Positions 27,801 to 36,642 of a DNA stretch of 64,000 bases are shown piece by piece. Source of the DNA: Bradyrhizobium erythrophlei. Its GTDB lineage: Bacteria > Pseudomonadota > Alphaproteobacteria > Rhizobiales > Xanthobacteraceae. Under the pieces are notes generated by a model. It was not told the origin of the DNA, ran no database searches, and saw only the letters and a list, made by a program, of their open reading frames with translations. Numbering within the stretch: position 1 is the stretch's first letter; every line of letters begins with the position of its first letter. The translations under genes were made by a program, and so were the position numbers. Location: assembly GCA_900129675.1 (NCBI GenBank), contig FSRD01000001.1, forward strand, positions 423,501 through 487,500, written 5' to 3'.

Positions 27801-29242
27801 AGCGACTGCTTGATGAAGACCTTTCGCGCCTTAAGAGGGCGCGTGAAGCATTCATGGATGCGCAAAAACGCGGCGACATCAACGCGACGTCGGATGCGCG
27901 CATGCGTTACGACAATCAGTACCGAGAAGCCTTCATGCGAATCGGCGGTGATGACGTGGCGGTAGTTGCCGCACAGTATCTAGAAGATAGCGATTTTGGC
28001 GTTTCCGCTTCGCTTATACTGAAGTCTGTATCCGATAAAGAGCTGAATTTTCCTGCGCCCGACCTCTTCCGCCAGTGGCCGTGGTTCGATGACGTCGCAG
28101 CTGCACGCAACAACCGCGCAGCGTCACCGCAGCCCGAGCCATTGAATAAGCGCGCGGTGCCAATATTCACCGCCATTGAGCGGCTCGCGAGGCCAGAAGC
28201 GGATAAGGACATTCAGATGCTTGCGATCGCGTTGGCGCGCATTGCCCTCAGCATGCCGCACGCCGATCATGATAGCCTTATCGTCCGCGTTATGAACTTA
28301 CCGCAACCGTTAGCAGCAAAACAGACGCTGCTTGCCGCCATGGTGCTTGATGGTCAAATCGTCGATTCCGATCTTATCATGCGCGCGATCGATGAATGGC
28401 TGGCAGACGCAAACGATCCACAAAAAGCGTGGCACAAGCGGCAGAACGCCTGGGAAATTGAGCCTTGGTTGGAGCTGTTGCCGTTCTCGACGCGGCCAGA
28501 ATCCTTGCTGGAGGGCTTGACTAAGGTGAAGGCGTTCTACGGAAGCGGTTGGGCGAAGCGATGGGAGCGCGTACTCGGCGCGGTCGCTGCTGTGCCAGGC
28601 ACGCAAGGAAACACGTTGTTGGAGAGCCTAGCGCGTGCGCATAGGGACATAGCTCATGACTACACGTGGATGCAGGCGATCCTGAATCGAGGCAACATTG
28701 AATCCGTGCTCTTGTACGTTGATCTATTCATCGAGCGGGTTTTGGGGACTGAACCGCATGGTGTCGATGCGTGGCATGTCGGTCGGCAGCTCGCGGGATT
28801 TGTGGAGAGATTTCCTGAGCTGAAACCCGAACTGAAGAAGAGGTACGAGACGGTAGGTAACGGTCCGGGCCGTAGAATGCTCGAACATTTCTTTGGAGAG
28901 GCGGCAAGCTACGATGATCTCATCGCTATGGTGAGGAAATACGCGGCGAGTGGTCAAGCTTATGATGGTCAGATGGCGTCAGTTATAGAGGCTGTGGCCC
29001 TTGACAAGGTACCTGATGCAGAAGGCTCGAATCTTTATCACATCTATCCGGCCCCGGTGAGGGACTTACGAAAAGCGCTTTTCGATCTGCTCAGCGCGTC
29101 AGCCGCGGAGGCGGCTCTTGCAAAAAAATGCCTGGAAGCCATTGATGAGCTCCGAGATGAACATGGCATCGCAGCGGATGATACTCGGCATCCAGATGTT
29201 TTGTCGGGGCGACCGTGGCCACCCGAAGCGGCTCCGACCTAA
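24833..29242 (+). CDS. HNH nuclease-NACHT STAND NTPase, probable anti-phage defence protein
   Basis: 1469 residues from a GTG at 24833 (an in-frame TAG lies two codons before it). Residues 1-100: HNH nuclease with zinc cysteines Cys21, Cys26, Cys78 and Cys81, base His48 and Asn73. Residues ~195-360: NACHT-type NTPase with Walker A APPGTGKTTT (Lys210), Walker B LLLLLDGWNEL (Asp276) and sensor RIVATTRR. A winged-helix part ends near FQHQQFQEWYGSHKV. The remaining ~950 residues are helical repeats, probably the sensor. The HNH domain resembles that of Cap5 effectors. STAND proteins of this kind detect phage proteins, oligomerise and fire the N-terminal effector; here that would be DNA cutting. 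The fold assignment is firm, the defence role is inferred. No accessory gene is on the same strand. Confidence 0.85.
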   Translation: MRDDFTKRTVTEIAKGVGYRCSNPECRRPTVGANAEQDGTIIIGVAAHICAASPGGPRYNAAQTPEARRSKENGLWLCQNCGRLVDADPKQFTVEQLTGWKREAQTRAFRDLVAFGPALAEEPARVEASITADDRPVDAEFDAVFQKIHAAATADLGTYTRGPMWSGDSIELTLRIDGDKNSPSFSIGKLPLAVEVAPEVTIVAPPGTGKTTTLLQLASHALTSNSILPLYFRLGDWSAGSTGLLASLYQRSAFKAISTGEISALAERGRLLLLLDGWNELTPEAHKRLRVEVGQIRRDWPDVRIVATTRRQALDVPISGPRVHIEPLSEDQQMAIADEFYGAPGKKIVDDAWRTPGVRALIATPLYLSALLAGGSQGVVSDTKEAVLRLLVEQHERAVEHVEVLQSVLLGCHAELLTELASHLNALGSTTMTEADARRIVTTTAVTLREQGQIARPLEPISVLEALTSHHTLIRSGDGVAFQHQQFQEWYGSHKVSELIRLSAGGDTSARVQLRAAIFDQPMWEESVLFATERLSRESNGAELVAHAIRLALPIDPMLAAEIIYRAAPVVWKIVTVDIAAFVERWHRPGAVDRAVRFMIITGRPEFAQQIWPLASSSDTQIQIPTLRIAPRFRPRVLGHGLPEKIAKLPEDTREHLLSLIASESGVDGMDLAVELAKADPSPKIQSEVVQSLQFRRADRHVADLLSHSHERTWELIAARGYADEIRDLAVASKLRALRLEALEQATEPSQRLRLLLEQPTDYLGRDAAIAATIADPRFPIRDQQGGTLYFAQQHAPNAVSLGLRRRLEAGLELPFRVNELLAKQEVIDEGPIAKAILDVSHEKRDINVAAIMAGPKTVDALIDMFLKCAQALQATRNDRSLSDEYHRIKDRIRGTRPAIFAAAIARRADSDDPRVIGSLASLLSQHGTEDEDRKRPLAIDPVTKPAWIGLLRRWTEAVITASAGRRYDINEVSNAIGRLGFRELIPELKRLLDEDLSRLKRAREAFMDAQKRGDINATSDARMRYDNQYREAFMRIGGDDVAVVAAQYLEDSDFGVSASLILKSVSDKELNFPAPDLFRQWPWFDDVAAARNNRAASPQPEPLNKRAVPIFTAIERLARPEADKDIQMLAIALARIALSMPHADHDSLIVRVMNLPQPLAAKQTLLAAMVLDGQIVDSDLIMRAIDEWLADANDPQKAWHKRQNAWEIEPWLELLPFSTRPESLLEGLTKVKAFYGSGWAKRWERVLGAVAAVPGTQGNTLLESLARAHRDIAHDYTWMQAILNRGNIESVLLYVDLFIERVLGTEPHGVDAWHVGRQLAGFVERFPELKPELKKRYETVGNGPGRRMLEHFFGEAASYDDLIAMVRKYAASGQAYDGQMASVIEAVALDKVPDAEGSNLYHIYPAPVRDLRKALFDLLSASAAEAALAKKCLEAIDELRDEHGIAADDTRHPDVLSGRPWPPEAAPT

Positions 29243-29464
29243 TTTTCTGTATCGGTGCTTAGTCGCTTTCCAAAGGCCCGGCTGGTCTCAAACGATAGAA
29301 AGGTCTACTTTCTTGAGTAGCTAATTTCCCAGCTTGATAGCCGGCGAAATCATCGTGAACGTGAGCGGCAACGCTCTTTTCAACACGGGGGCTACAGTCC
29401 AGGCGACCGATTCTCAATTTCGTGCAATCGGGCTCGAGAACTGACCTCAGCAGAGTGCCATCAC

Positions 29465-29720
29465 GGTCGGGCGGCAGTGGTGCGCGAACTCGTCTCCGCG
29501 AATATTCTCCCCAAACGGGAATATTTGCGGAAATGGCCGGAGACTATTTGCGATTTCGGTCTCGGTTTTGCGGACTTGCGTCTCTGGAGACAAAACGAAT
29601 GCGCGGAAAGCCGGGATTTCCGGCCCATTGTCGCGTCTTTTGGGAAGCTTGGCCGAAAGCGGCACTGGGTGGCTGGGTTGGAAGGTATCGAACCTCGATA
29701 TGGCGATTTGGAACTCGGTT
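29465..29720 (-). repeat. tRNA-3'-end-linked repeat, copy B
   Basis: Diverged copy of the 9582-9838 repeat in reverse: CGGGCGGCAGT, GTCTCCGCGAATATTC, AACGGGAATATTTGCGG, GGCCGGAGACT, ending in TGGCTGGGTTGG and a T-arm-like TATCGAACCTCGATA. It lies 220 bases after the HNH-NACHT gene and 640 before the CBASS-like operon. The stretch 29243-30353 holds this repeat and a tRNA-Ser-like scrap, but no gene. Confidence 0.7.
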
Positions 29721-29968
29721 GATCTCGCCTGTTCGAGAGGAGCTACAAAACCCAATTTCGTTAGCGTTCGTAAGCGTCTCGAAACACTCGGATTTGGAAA
29801 ACCGTACCGAATCCGCAGAGTCCAGAGCTCCGGAGAGAAATGGGCCATTTGGAGAAGAACGAGCTGACTTTGCCAATTAGCAGTCCGGAGCTCAAATCAG
29901 ATATCGCTGCTAATAATGGGCTTAATTGCCGATAACGTTGCGCAGAGAATAGACGACTGCGGCCAAGC

Positions 29969-29994
29969 TGGCGGAGGGAGAGGGATTCGAACTG
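29969..29994 (-). repeat. tRNA-Ser 3'-end fragment
   Basis: Read in reverse, the sequence GTTCGAATCCCTCTCCCTCC plus GCCA equals the T loop and acceptor end of a tRNA-Ser. The rest of the tRNA is missing. Such fragments mark integrase attachment sites. Confidence 0.6.
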
Positions 29995-30353
29995 GCGGTA
30001 CGCCAGCCCAAGGCGGCGCTAAAGTGCCGACCGATCCTCGCGTTCACGCGGGCGTCAGCAAAGTCACAAACGCGCGGGAGCCTGCTTGGAAATCCGCGGC
30101 CGTTGCAGCCTTGAGCCTAATTCCACACATTCACATGGTTCGTTGCGGTAAGATGCAGCAGGGCGCGTTGCATTAGCTCGAGACCGGTGTCGGACCCTCC
30201 ACAGCATAGATTCCGATGTTTGGCCGGAAGGGCCCGGCAACAGATTTAACTGGGACGGTTTTTATTCGCCTTTCACACCCGCTCAGGTTGCGTTACGCTG
30301 GCAATGGGGGAATCTAAACGAGCGCGTCCAAAAATCCCCGACGGGAGGGGGAT

Positions 30354-31346
30354 TTGTCATTTCAAATATTGTCACTTTCAGGCGGGGGATTCCTCGGCCT
30401 CTACACGGCATGCGTCCTCGCCGAATTGGAAGCACAGGCTCGCAAGCCGATCGCGGAGTGCTTTGATCTCCTCGCGGGAACCTCTATTGGCGGTATTATC
30501 GCGCTTGGGCTTGCAAAGGGTTCATCGGCTGAATCGATCCGAGATGCATTCATCAACGACGGGCCTAGCATCTTCTCCACAAAGCGGCCGCCACAGAGCA
30601 CTTTGGGAAAGCGGCTCGCGTTACTCGATAACGCGACATCGGCAAAATATTGTTCTTGTGTTCTTAGAAGCACAATTGAAGCGATCGTGGGTAAGGATTC
30701 TAAGATCGGAGACCTTGCTCACCGGGTTGTGATCCCAACAGTCAATCTAACTAAGGGCTCGCCGCAGGTTTTCAAAACAGACCATCACCCGACCTTTCAG
30801 CGAGACTGGAAAGTGCCGATCGTGGACGTTGCACTTGCAACGTCCGCCGCCCCTACATTCTTTCCGCTTCACCGGATTGGTGGAGAGCTTTTCGCTGACG
30901 GCGGCCTTTACGCAAACTCACCCGATGATCTCGCTCTCCACGAAGCGGAGCATTTTCTAGACCAAGCCCGCTCAGAAATTTCCATGCTGAGCGTCGGGAC
31001 GACGACGGCCAAATTTTCGTTTTCCAACTCTGGCGACACCGATCTGGGATGGATGGGATGGATGGACAATCAGCGCCTTCCCCGAGTCATGATCTCATCG
31101 CAACAGCTTAACGCTGAATATATGATGCGGCACCGTCTGAAAGACAATTATCTCCGAATAGATCATCAACAGTCGCCTGAGCAAGAACGTTTTCTTGCTC
31201 TGGACGTCGCAAGCCCCGGTGCCATTTCAGACATGAAAGCGCTAGCCGAGTCCTCCGTGCGCGATGCTCTCGGCAAGACCAACCTACCCGCCCTGCTTAA
31301 GCATGTTGCCGCACCCCCAGCCTTCTACAACAGGAGCGGCACCTAA
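30354..31346 (+). CDS. capV: Patatin-like phospholipase, CBASS effector (CapV type)
   Basis: 330 residues from a TTG at 30354 with GGGAGGGGGA just upstream. The patatin dyad and oxyanion loop are present: SGGGFLGLY at 9-17, GTSIGG with nucleophile Ser44, and DGG with Asp182. The family hydrolyses membrane phospholipids. The stop codon directly abuts the ATG of a CD-NTase gene, the usual arrangement of phospholipase CBASS systems, in which the cyclic nucleotide switches the lipase on and the infected cell dies. Residues after about 200 (helical) would bind the nucleotide. Activity is inferred from motifs and context. Confidence 0.88.
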   Translation: MSFQILSLSGGGFLGLYTACVLAELEAQARKPIAECFDLLAGTSIGGIIALGLAKGSSAESIRDAFINDGPSIFSTKRPPQSTLGKRLALLDNATSAKYCSCVLRSTIEAIVGKDSKIGDLAHRVVIPTVNLTKGSPQVFKTDHHPTFQRDWKVPIVDVALATSAAPTFFPLHRIGGELFADGGLYANSPDDLALHEAEHFLDQARSEISMLSVGTTTAKFSFSNSGDTDLGWMGWMDNQRLPRVMISSQQLNAEYMMRHRLKDNYLRIDHQQSPEQERFLALDVASPGAISDMKALAESSVRDALGKTNLPALLKHVAAPPAFYNRSGT

Positions 31347-32738
31347 ATGGGAATCGCTGCGAGCTTGTTTTATTCGACGTCGGACACTGAAAACTGTTTG
31401 GACTGGCGCGTTCGCCCGTCCGACGAACAGTATGACGCGCAAAAAGAGCGCTGGAACGATCTGGCGGACTATCTCCGCGACGATCTCGCGGAACGGTCTG
31501 ATTGCTCGATCGCGTCGTGGCTTCAGGGGTCATACAAATTTGGCACACAAGTGAGGCCGGCCGGGCCAGAACAGGAATTCGATATTGACCTCGGCGTGTA
31601 CTTCAGGTGGTCCGGTGAGCCGGAAGATAGCGACCACGATGCGAGCGATCTCAAAAAGATGGTGCAGGCAAGTTTAAAGGATTATTCCAGCAATGACGAC
31701 AACGATGCTGCCAGCGTTGGTGAACCGAGGGCGAAATGCAGCAGGGTTCATTTCGATGATGGATTCCACATCGACGTTCCCGCCTACCATCTCGATGGCA
31801 CCCGGGATGCCCGTGCGCTCGCAACCGCGGAAAACAAATGGGAAGATAGCGACCCTAAGGCGATCTATAATTGGTGGAAGGACACCACGGGTGACGCCGA
31901 TCGGGCCCGCTGTCGACGCCTGGTCCGTTATTTCAAGATGTGGACAGCGCTTCGTTTCGAAGAAGAGGCTAGACCATCGTCAATTCTGCTGACGATCTTG
32001 GTGGCCGAAGCGTTTCAACAACTCGACAAAGGCAATTTTACTGGCGACGATGAATTTTTGCGAGAAATTACCCAAGAGATCGTGAACCGTCTAAACGGCT
32101 CTTACCGGGTTCCAAATCCTGCAAACACCGAGGAAAATCTTAACCGGCTTTCCAGCGACAACTGTTCCGCATTCGTAGGCAAGCTGGAAGATTTGCTCGC
32201 TATAGCCGATCGTGCATTGGCCGCTCAAACAAAAACAGCGAGCGCGGAGGTATGGTCAGAGGCCTTCGACCATTTCTTTCCAGTGCCGGCGGCGGGCGAT
32301 GAAGAAGAAGCCGTCCTCAAAATTGCCGAAAGCCGATCGCTCGCCACACTCAAATTTGACCCCATTGTCAATGTGCGAGCGACCAATCGCGGCAGAGTAT
32401 TTACCGGACTTGACGGGATTGGACCAATTCCAAAAGGTTGCGAGATCAAGTTCACGTTAGCCAATTACCAAGCGCTTCCGGCGGGAGCGACCGTTAGCTG
32501 GATGGTCCGCAACTCGGGCAAAGAGGCCGAGGACATTAACGACTTAGGTCACCGCGCCGGCGAGGGAATTTCGGTCGCGAGGGATTCAGCTTACCGTGGG
32601 ACGCACTTCATGGATGTCGCGATCAAATTGAATGGATTGCTGATTGGGAGCAAGCGAATCCCAGTGACGGTGACGGGCCTGGGTATGCCCCCCAGGAATC
32701 TGCCTCGTCCAGCCTGGACGAAATTGAGGCGCCAATAG
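31347..32738 (+). CDS. CD-NTase (DncV-like cyclic-nucleotide synthase) with C-terminal sensor domain
   Basis: 463 residues, starting right after the lipase stop. The nucleotidyltransferase core has the GS motif at Gly61-Ser62 (WLQGSYKFGTQ), metal acids Asp79 and Asp81 in FDIDLG, and Asp143 in FHIDVPAYH. An OAS-like helical domain follows (SSILLTILVAEAFQQL). Residues ~335-455 form a beta-rich domain (WMVRNSGKEAEDIN, GTHFMDVAIKLNG) that fits the SMODS-associated AGS-C sensor. It should make a cyclic di- or trinucleotide on phage infection. No Cap2/Cap3 genes follow, so this is the minimal type. The product nucleotide cannot be read from sequence. Confidence 0.9.
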   Translation: MGIAASLFYSTSDTENCLDWRVRPSDEQYDAQKERWNDLADYLRDDLAERSDCSIASWLQGSYKFGTQVRPAGPEQEFDIDLGVYFRWSGEPEDSDHDASDLKKMVQASLKDYSSNDDNDAASVGEPRAKCSRVHFDDGFHIDVPAYHLDGTRDARALATAENKWEDSDPKAIYNWWKDTTGDADRARCRRLVRYFKMWTALRFEEEARPSSILLTILVAEAFQQLDKGNFTGDDEFLREITQEIVNRLNGSYRVPNPANTEENLNRLSSDNCSAFVGKLEDLLAIADRALAAQTKTASAEVWSEAFDHFFPVPAAGDEEEAVLKIAESRSLATLKFDPIVNVRATNRGRVFTGLDGIGPIPKGCEIKFTLANYQALPAGATVSWMVRNSGKEAEDINDLGHRAGEGISVARDSAYRGTHFMDVAIKLNGLLIGSKRIPVTVTGLGMPPRNLPRPAWTKLRRQ

Positions 32739-32771
32739 TCTGGCTTCCGGCCCCTCTCTCGGACGCCGCCC

Positions 32772-33011
32772 TCGGGCGGCAGTCGTGATCGAACCAGTCT
32801 CCGCCGATAGTCTCCGCAAAACGGGAATATTCGCGGACAAGGCCGGAGACTTTCGGCGATTTCCACCTCAAGGTGGGCGAACCGGAAGTCTGAAGACGAA
32901 ATCGAATGCGCGAAAAGCGGGGATTTGCGGCCCATTCTCCCGCTTCTCGGGAAGCCTGGCCGAGCGCCGGACTGGCTGGCTGACCATCCAGGGATCGAAC
33001 TCCCACATTCC
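32772..33011 (-). repeat. tRNA-3'-end-linked repeat, copy C
   Basis: Nearly the exact reverse of copy A over about 165 bases (GATCGAACCAGTCTCCGCCG, AACGGGAATATTCGCGG, GGCCGGAGACTTTCGGCG, CACCTCAAGGTGGGCGAACC). It ends in TGGCTGACCATCCAGGGATC and GAACTCCC, a tRNA T-arm and CCA-like end. It starts 34 bases after the CD-NTase stop and has the same orientation as copy B, so B and C flank the CBASS-like operon as direct repeats. Confidence 0.75.
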
Positions 33012-33227
33012 CGATTGAGATAAGCCCCTTTGAAATGTCGGGACAATTTCGCCTCATTCCCTCGAAATTCGGGGTGGAGACTTTTGCACCTGTCAGCTGC
33101 AAATTCTCGGTACACACCCGTCTCTGATGTCGGAGACCTAACCAATTGCGATACCCAGAATTCAGGCCTGTCGAGGACCGCCTGAAGTTCGACCCAACTG
33201 CATGGCGGCCACGCAGTGGCTTTATTC

Positions 33228-33285
33228 GCCGGTCTCCACAAAGGTCTCCGAAAAAACGGGAATATTCGAGATCGCGTGCTCCGAA
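33228..33285 (-). repeat. Short partial copy of the tRNA-linked repeat (E)
   Basis: Contains GGTCTCCACAAAGGTCTCCG and AACGGGAATATTCGAG, matching the core of copies B-D. 33012-33395 holds no gene. Confidence 0.5.
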
Positions 33286-33395
33286 ATGCGCAATTTAATG
33301 CCGCCAGGAATACCAGAGTTCCAGGGATCGGATCCATCGACGCAGACAATCAGCGGGCGGGAGCCACTGACCGCTTAGCGCGCTTGATCCGTCCG

Positions 33396-34010
33396 TTATG
33401 GACGGGTGATAACGGCCCACGCTGCTTCCCTGGTCACATCAGCGAGCGCCGGCTCGCGCAGGACGGCCTGCGGCTTCAGCAGCTGGGAGACCTCGGCGGT
33501 CAGCTGGCGCACCCCCGGATCCTGCGCGGTGAGCTTGGTCAAAGCCATCCCGTATTGCAGGCACTGCGCGAGGTCGGCCGGGCGAGTGCCACACGTGGCG
33601 GGGTACACGAAATCGGTGACGGCAATACCCCACGGCGTCTCGATGGTGCTTTGGATGGCAGCGAAGCCAGGCGCTTCATAGGGACATCTTCCGCCAACAG
33701 GCGGTCCAGGATCACGGCCTCCTGCGCCGCGACGCTCATACCCTTGCCGAAAACCGGGATGAAGTGGCATAGGGCATCGCCGATCGCGAGCACCCCTGCC
33801 GGGAACGGCTCCAGGCGCCCGAAATGTCGCCGTGTGCTACAGGGCAGCTGATAGCGGACGATCTCGGTCAGCGGCCCGCGCGTCCCTCACCGCGTCATAG
33901 ATCGTGGGGTGCAAAGCCTCTTGACGAAACCCATGAATGCCGCGCGATTGCCTGGAGGCGCATCGCCGTGATTGCCGCCGATGACAGCAGCCAGCGCCGC
34001 TTCTCGATCG
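33396..34010 (-). pseudogene. FAD-dependent monooxygenase remnant
   Basis: Three reading frames in turn give parts of one protein: AFMGFVKRL, then TIYDAVRDAR, then LTEIVRYQLP and FPAGVLAIGDALCHFIPVFG with KGMSVAAQEAVILDRLL, then FAAIQSTIETPWGIAVTDFV to the end at 33396. The GDALCHFIP..G.GM segment is the second FAD-binding motif (GDA) of aromatic-ring hydroxylase-like flavoproteins. The N-terminal Rossmann motif is gone and there are at least three frameshifts. Confidence 0.65.
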
Positions 34011-34027
34011 GAAGGCGCCGCGCCGCC

Positions 34028-36261
34028 TCAGACGGCATAACGCCGGTAGAGCACGACGATGACAGCGAGCACTGCTCCGGCATAGATGACCTGCGCCACA
34101 TGATCCAAGGCAACGGCGAGGCGCTTTCGGCCGGCGTTCCGAAGGTTCTCATGTCCGTAGCCCGCCAACATCGTCATCAGGCACAGTACAAAGAAAATGT
34201 AGAACATCTCTTCGACCACCACCGTGTATCCGACATCGCCGATCTGACTGTTCACCGCCACGAGCAGCACCGCGCTCGCCAGGATCGAGGTCACTGGAAT
34301 CGTCACGCGTTCACGGAACAAAGTTTCGGGAAAGAACAGCGTCGCGAATACGACGAGCACGAGCAGAAACAGCGGCAGCAGGTTCTTCAGCATGTAAATG
34401 GCGGAGCTGCGGCGCAGCATGATGGCCGCATCGAAACCTGCGAATTCCGTCCTTGCCTCGGCACCAAACAAAGACGCCTTTCCGAGCGTCGATCCGCTGG
34501 ACAGGGATTCGACGAAATAGTTCAGTCCGAGAAATCGCCAGAGCTGAAGTCCGGAATAGGCCCCGTCCTCGGCCCGCGAGCTTCCGTCGTCGGCGAGGCG
34601 CAAGCCGAACCGATCGATGACATAGGTGATGAGTTCCCGCCGCTGTTCCGTGTTCTGGAAATGTAGACGCAATTGCTGCGTGTCGAATGGATAATCATGG
34701 AGATCGAAACGGGCCTTGAAATCGCCGCTGATGCGATAGAGCCGATAGCTCAGGCCGTCTTCCTGTCCAGCCTGCATCGGCCGAGCTGGATCGAACGCCC
34801 CGCGATCCAGCAAGGCCGGGAATTCGACGTGCGTCTGCGCCTCATCGTCGCCAGCGAACCGCATCCAGAGATAGAAGTCGACGTTGAACGAATTTTGCTT
34901 CACGTCGATCTGGCTGACGCGAATGATGTCGATGCCGGTATAAACGACGCGCTGAATCCAGTAGCGCCGATCCTCGAACGCGATGACATGGCCCTTCTCC
35001 TGTTCCGCAGCGAGATCGATTCCATCAGGCTGATCGATGCGCACGAGTTGCAGCGGCGCCGTGACGAACCGACCGTAATGGAAGAAACCCATTCGGATCG
35101 GGCGCGGAATGTCGCGGTTCGCGTTGAAATAGAGCCGCCCCGTCAGCCCGACGACCGCCGATTTCGGACCGTCGATCGCGGCGAGCGCGACGCGCACCCG
35201 GTCGCGATCTGCAATCTTGCTGTCGGATCGATTCTTGACGTCAGCCCGTTTCAGCGCATCGATCATCAGGCGCGCGGCGTCATACGCGCCGCCGGCAACC
35301 CAGCTTGGCGAGGTTCCCGCTTTCGCTTTGTAGTCGGCGGCAAAGGCCTGCGCCGCCACGCCGGCGCTGTCGAACATCAGCGATGAAGCGGCATACAGAT
35401 TCTCGCTGAAGAAACCCGGATGCGCTTTTTCCTCGGGCTCGTTGGCGAAATTCTGCAAATAGCTTTCGCGGGCGGCGCCTTGGGATGCGATGATCGTTCC
35501 CTTGATGTCGCGGCGGCGCAGCGCCTTGACGATGTCTGCGCTAAAATCGGGTGCCGCGCCGACGACGATAACGCCGGGTCCGGGCTCCTGCGCGGCAGCG
35601 TCTAGCGCCCCATCCATCGATCCGATCTGACCGGCTGCGACGTCCAGTCCGAACACACGCAACTGCTCCGCCGGATAGGCCGCCGCAAATCCACGCTCAA
35701 AACTCTTGCCGTAGGAATCGCGCGTGTGAACGAGACGGACTTTTGGCTGCCCCATCACGGCGCGCAGATGTTCCGCGATCGAGCGCGCCTGTGCGGAGAC
35801 CGGCGCCAGCGCACGAAAATAGTAATCATTGGTGGATGTCAGATCGTCGGCAGCCGCGCTTCCCGTGAGCGCCGGGATCCGCGCATCCTTATATACCGGC
35901 CCTGCTGCGAGCGAGGTGGAGCTGAGATAATGACCGAGCACCGCGACGCACGGACTGTCGGCGATCGCCTGCGCATTCGCGCGCGCCACGGCTGGATTGC
36001 TTCGTCGAACGGAACGAGTTTGATCGGCCGTCCATTGACGCCGCCCTTGGCGTTCACCTCGTCGATTGCAAGCTGTGTCGCGACCAGACTTTCCGTCCCA
36101 GCGGGGTCGGACGCGCCAGAGAGCGAACTGGCGAACGCGATGCGAATAGGCTCCGGGCGGGTCCAGAGGATGGCGGCCCAGGCGGCGAGCAGCAGGGCGA
36201 CGCCCGCAACAACGGCAAGCCACAGTACAGGCCGCAAGTCTGCTTGCATCGATCGGTACAA
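34028..36261 (-). pseudogene. Periplasmic-binding domain fused to a pentameric ligand-gated ion channel (one frameshift)
   Basis: Reads through ~740 residues if one base is restored at about 35994-36006. A TTG at 36261 has GGAGA upstream (an ATG is at 36249). Order: membrane anchor (residues ~10-32), type-1 periplasmic-binding (Venus flytrap) domain, about 38-390 (PIRIAFASSLSGAS ... PALTGSAAADDLTSTNDYYF), then a Cys-loop-like extracellular domain (YPFDTQQLRLHF), then four membrane helices: M1 YMLKNLLPLFLLVLVVFATL, M2 RVTIPVTSILASAVLLVAVN, M3 VVEEMFYIFFVLCLM, M4 near the end. The whole 3' frame (34028-36223) is open and well kept, so the break may be recent or a sequence error. It would be a ligand-gated channel with a solute-binding sensor. 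Confidence 0.8.
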
Positions 36262-36642
36262 GCCGAGATTCTCCAGTTAGGCCTCGGTCAGGCTGAGATT
36301 GCCGGCGCTGAAAGCGTTTATCAAGCCCGACCCATCGCCACTATGTTCGGACGATAGTGGCTCTGACAGCATACCGGCTCATATAAAGCGAAATGCTGGA
36401 GTCCAAAGCGGCCTTCCACCAAGATATACATGGGCTTGGAAAACCGCAGGACTTGAATTTGCGACGTGATGAACATCGTTGCTCCGAGAGCAATCAAATC
36501 TGGCTCAGGGGTCTTCCCACCCGGCAGCCGGTGCGCTCTTTGCAGCCTCCTGCACACCCTATAGTGTGTTCGTAATCCCGATCGGTGGGGCTGGTTTCTG
36601 CGGCGTCACCTGCCGCCCCTACCAAGCATTGCAGATCGAAAA
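36262..36642. other. Intergenic region, nothing recognised
   Basis: About 380 bases upstream of the channel gene. No gene or clear site is visible; it presumably contains the channel promoter. Confidence 0.4.
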
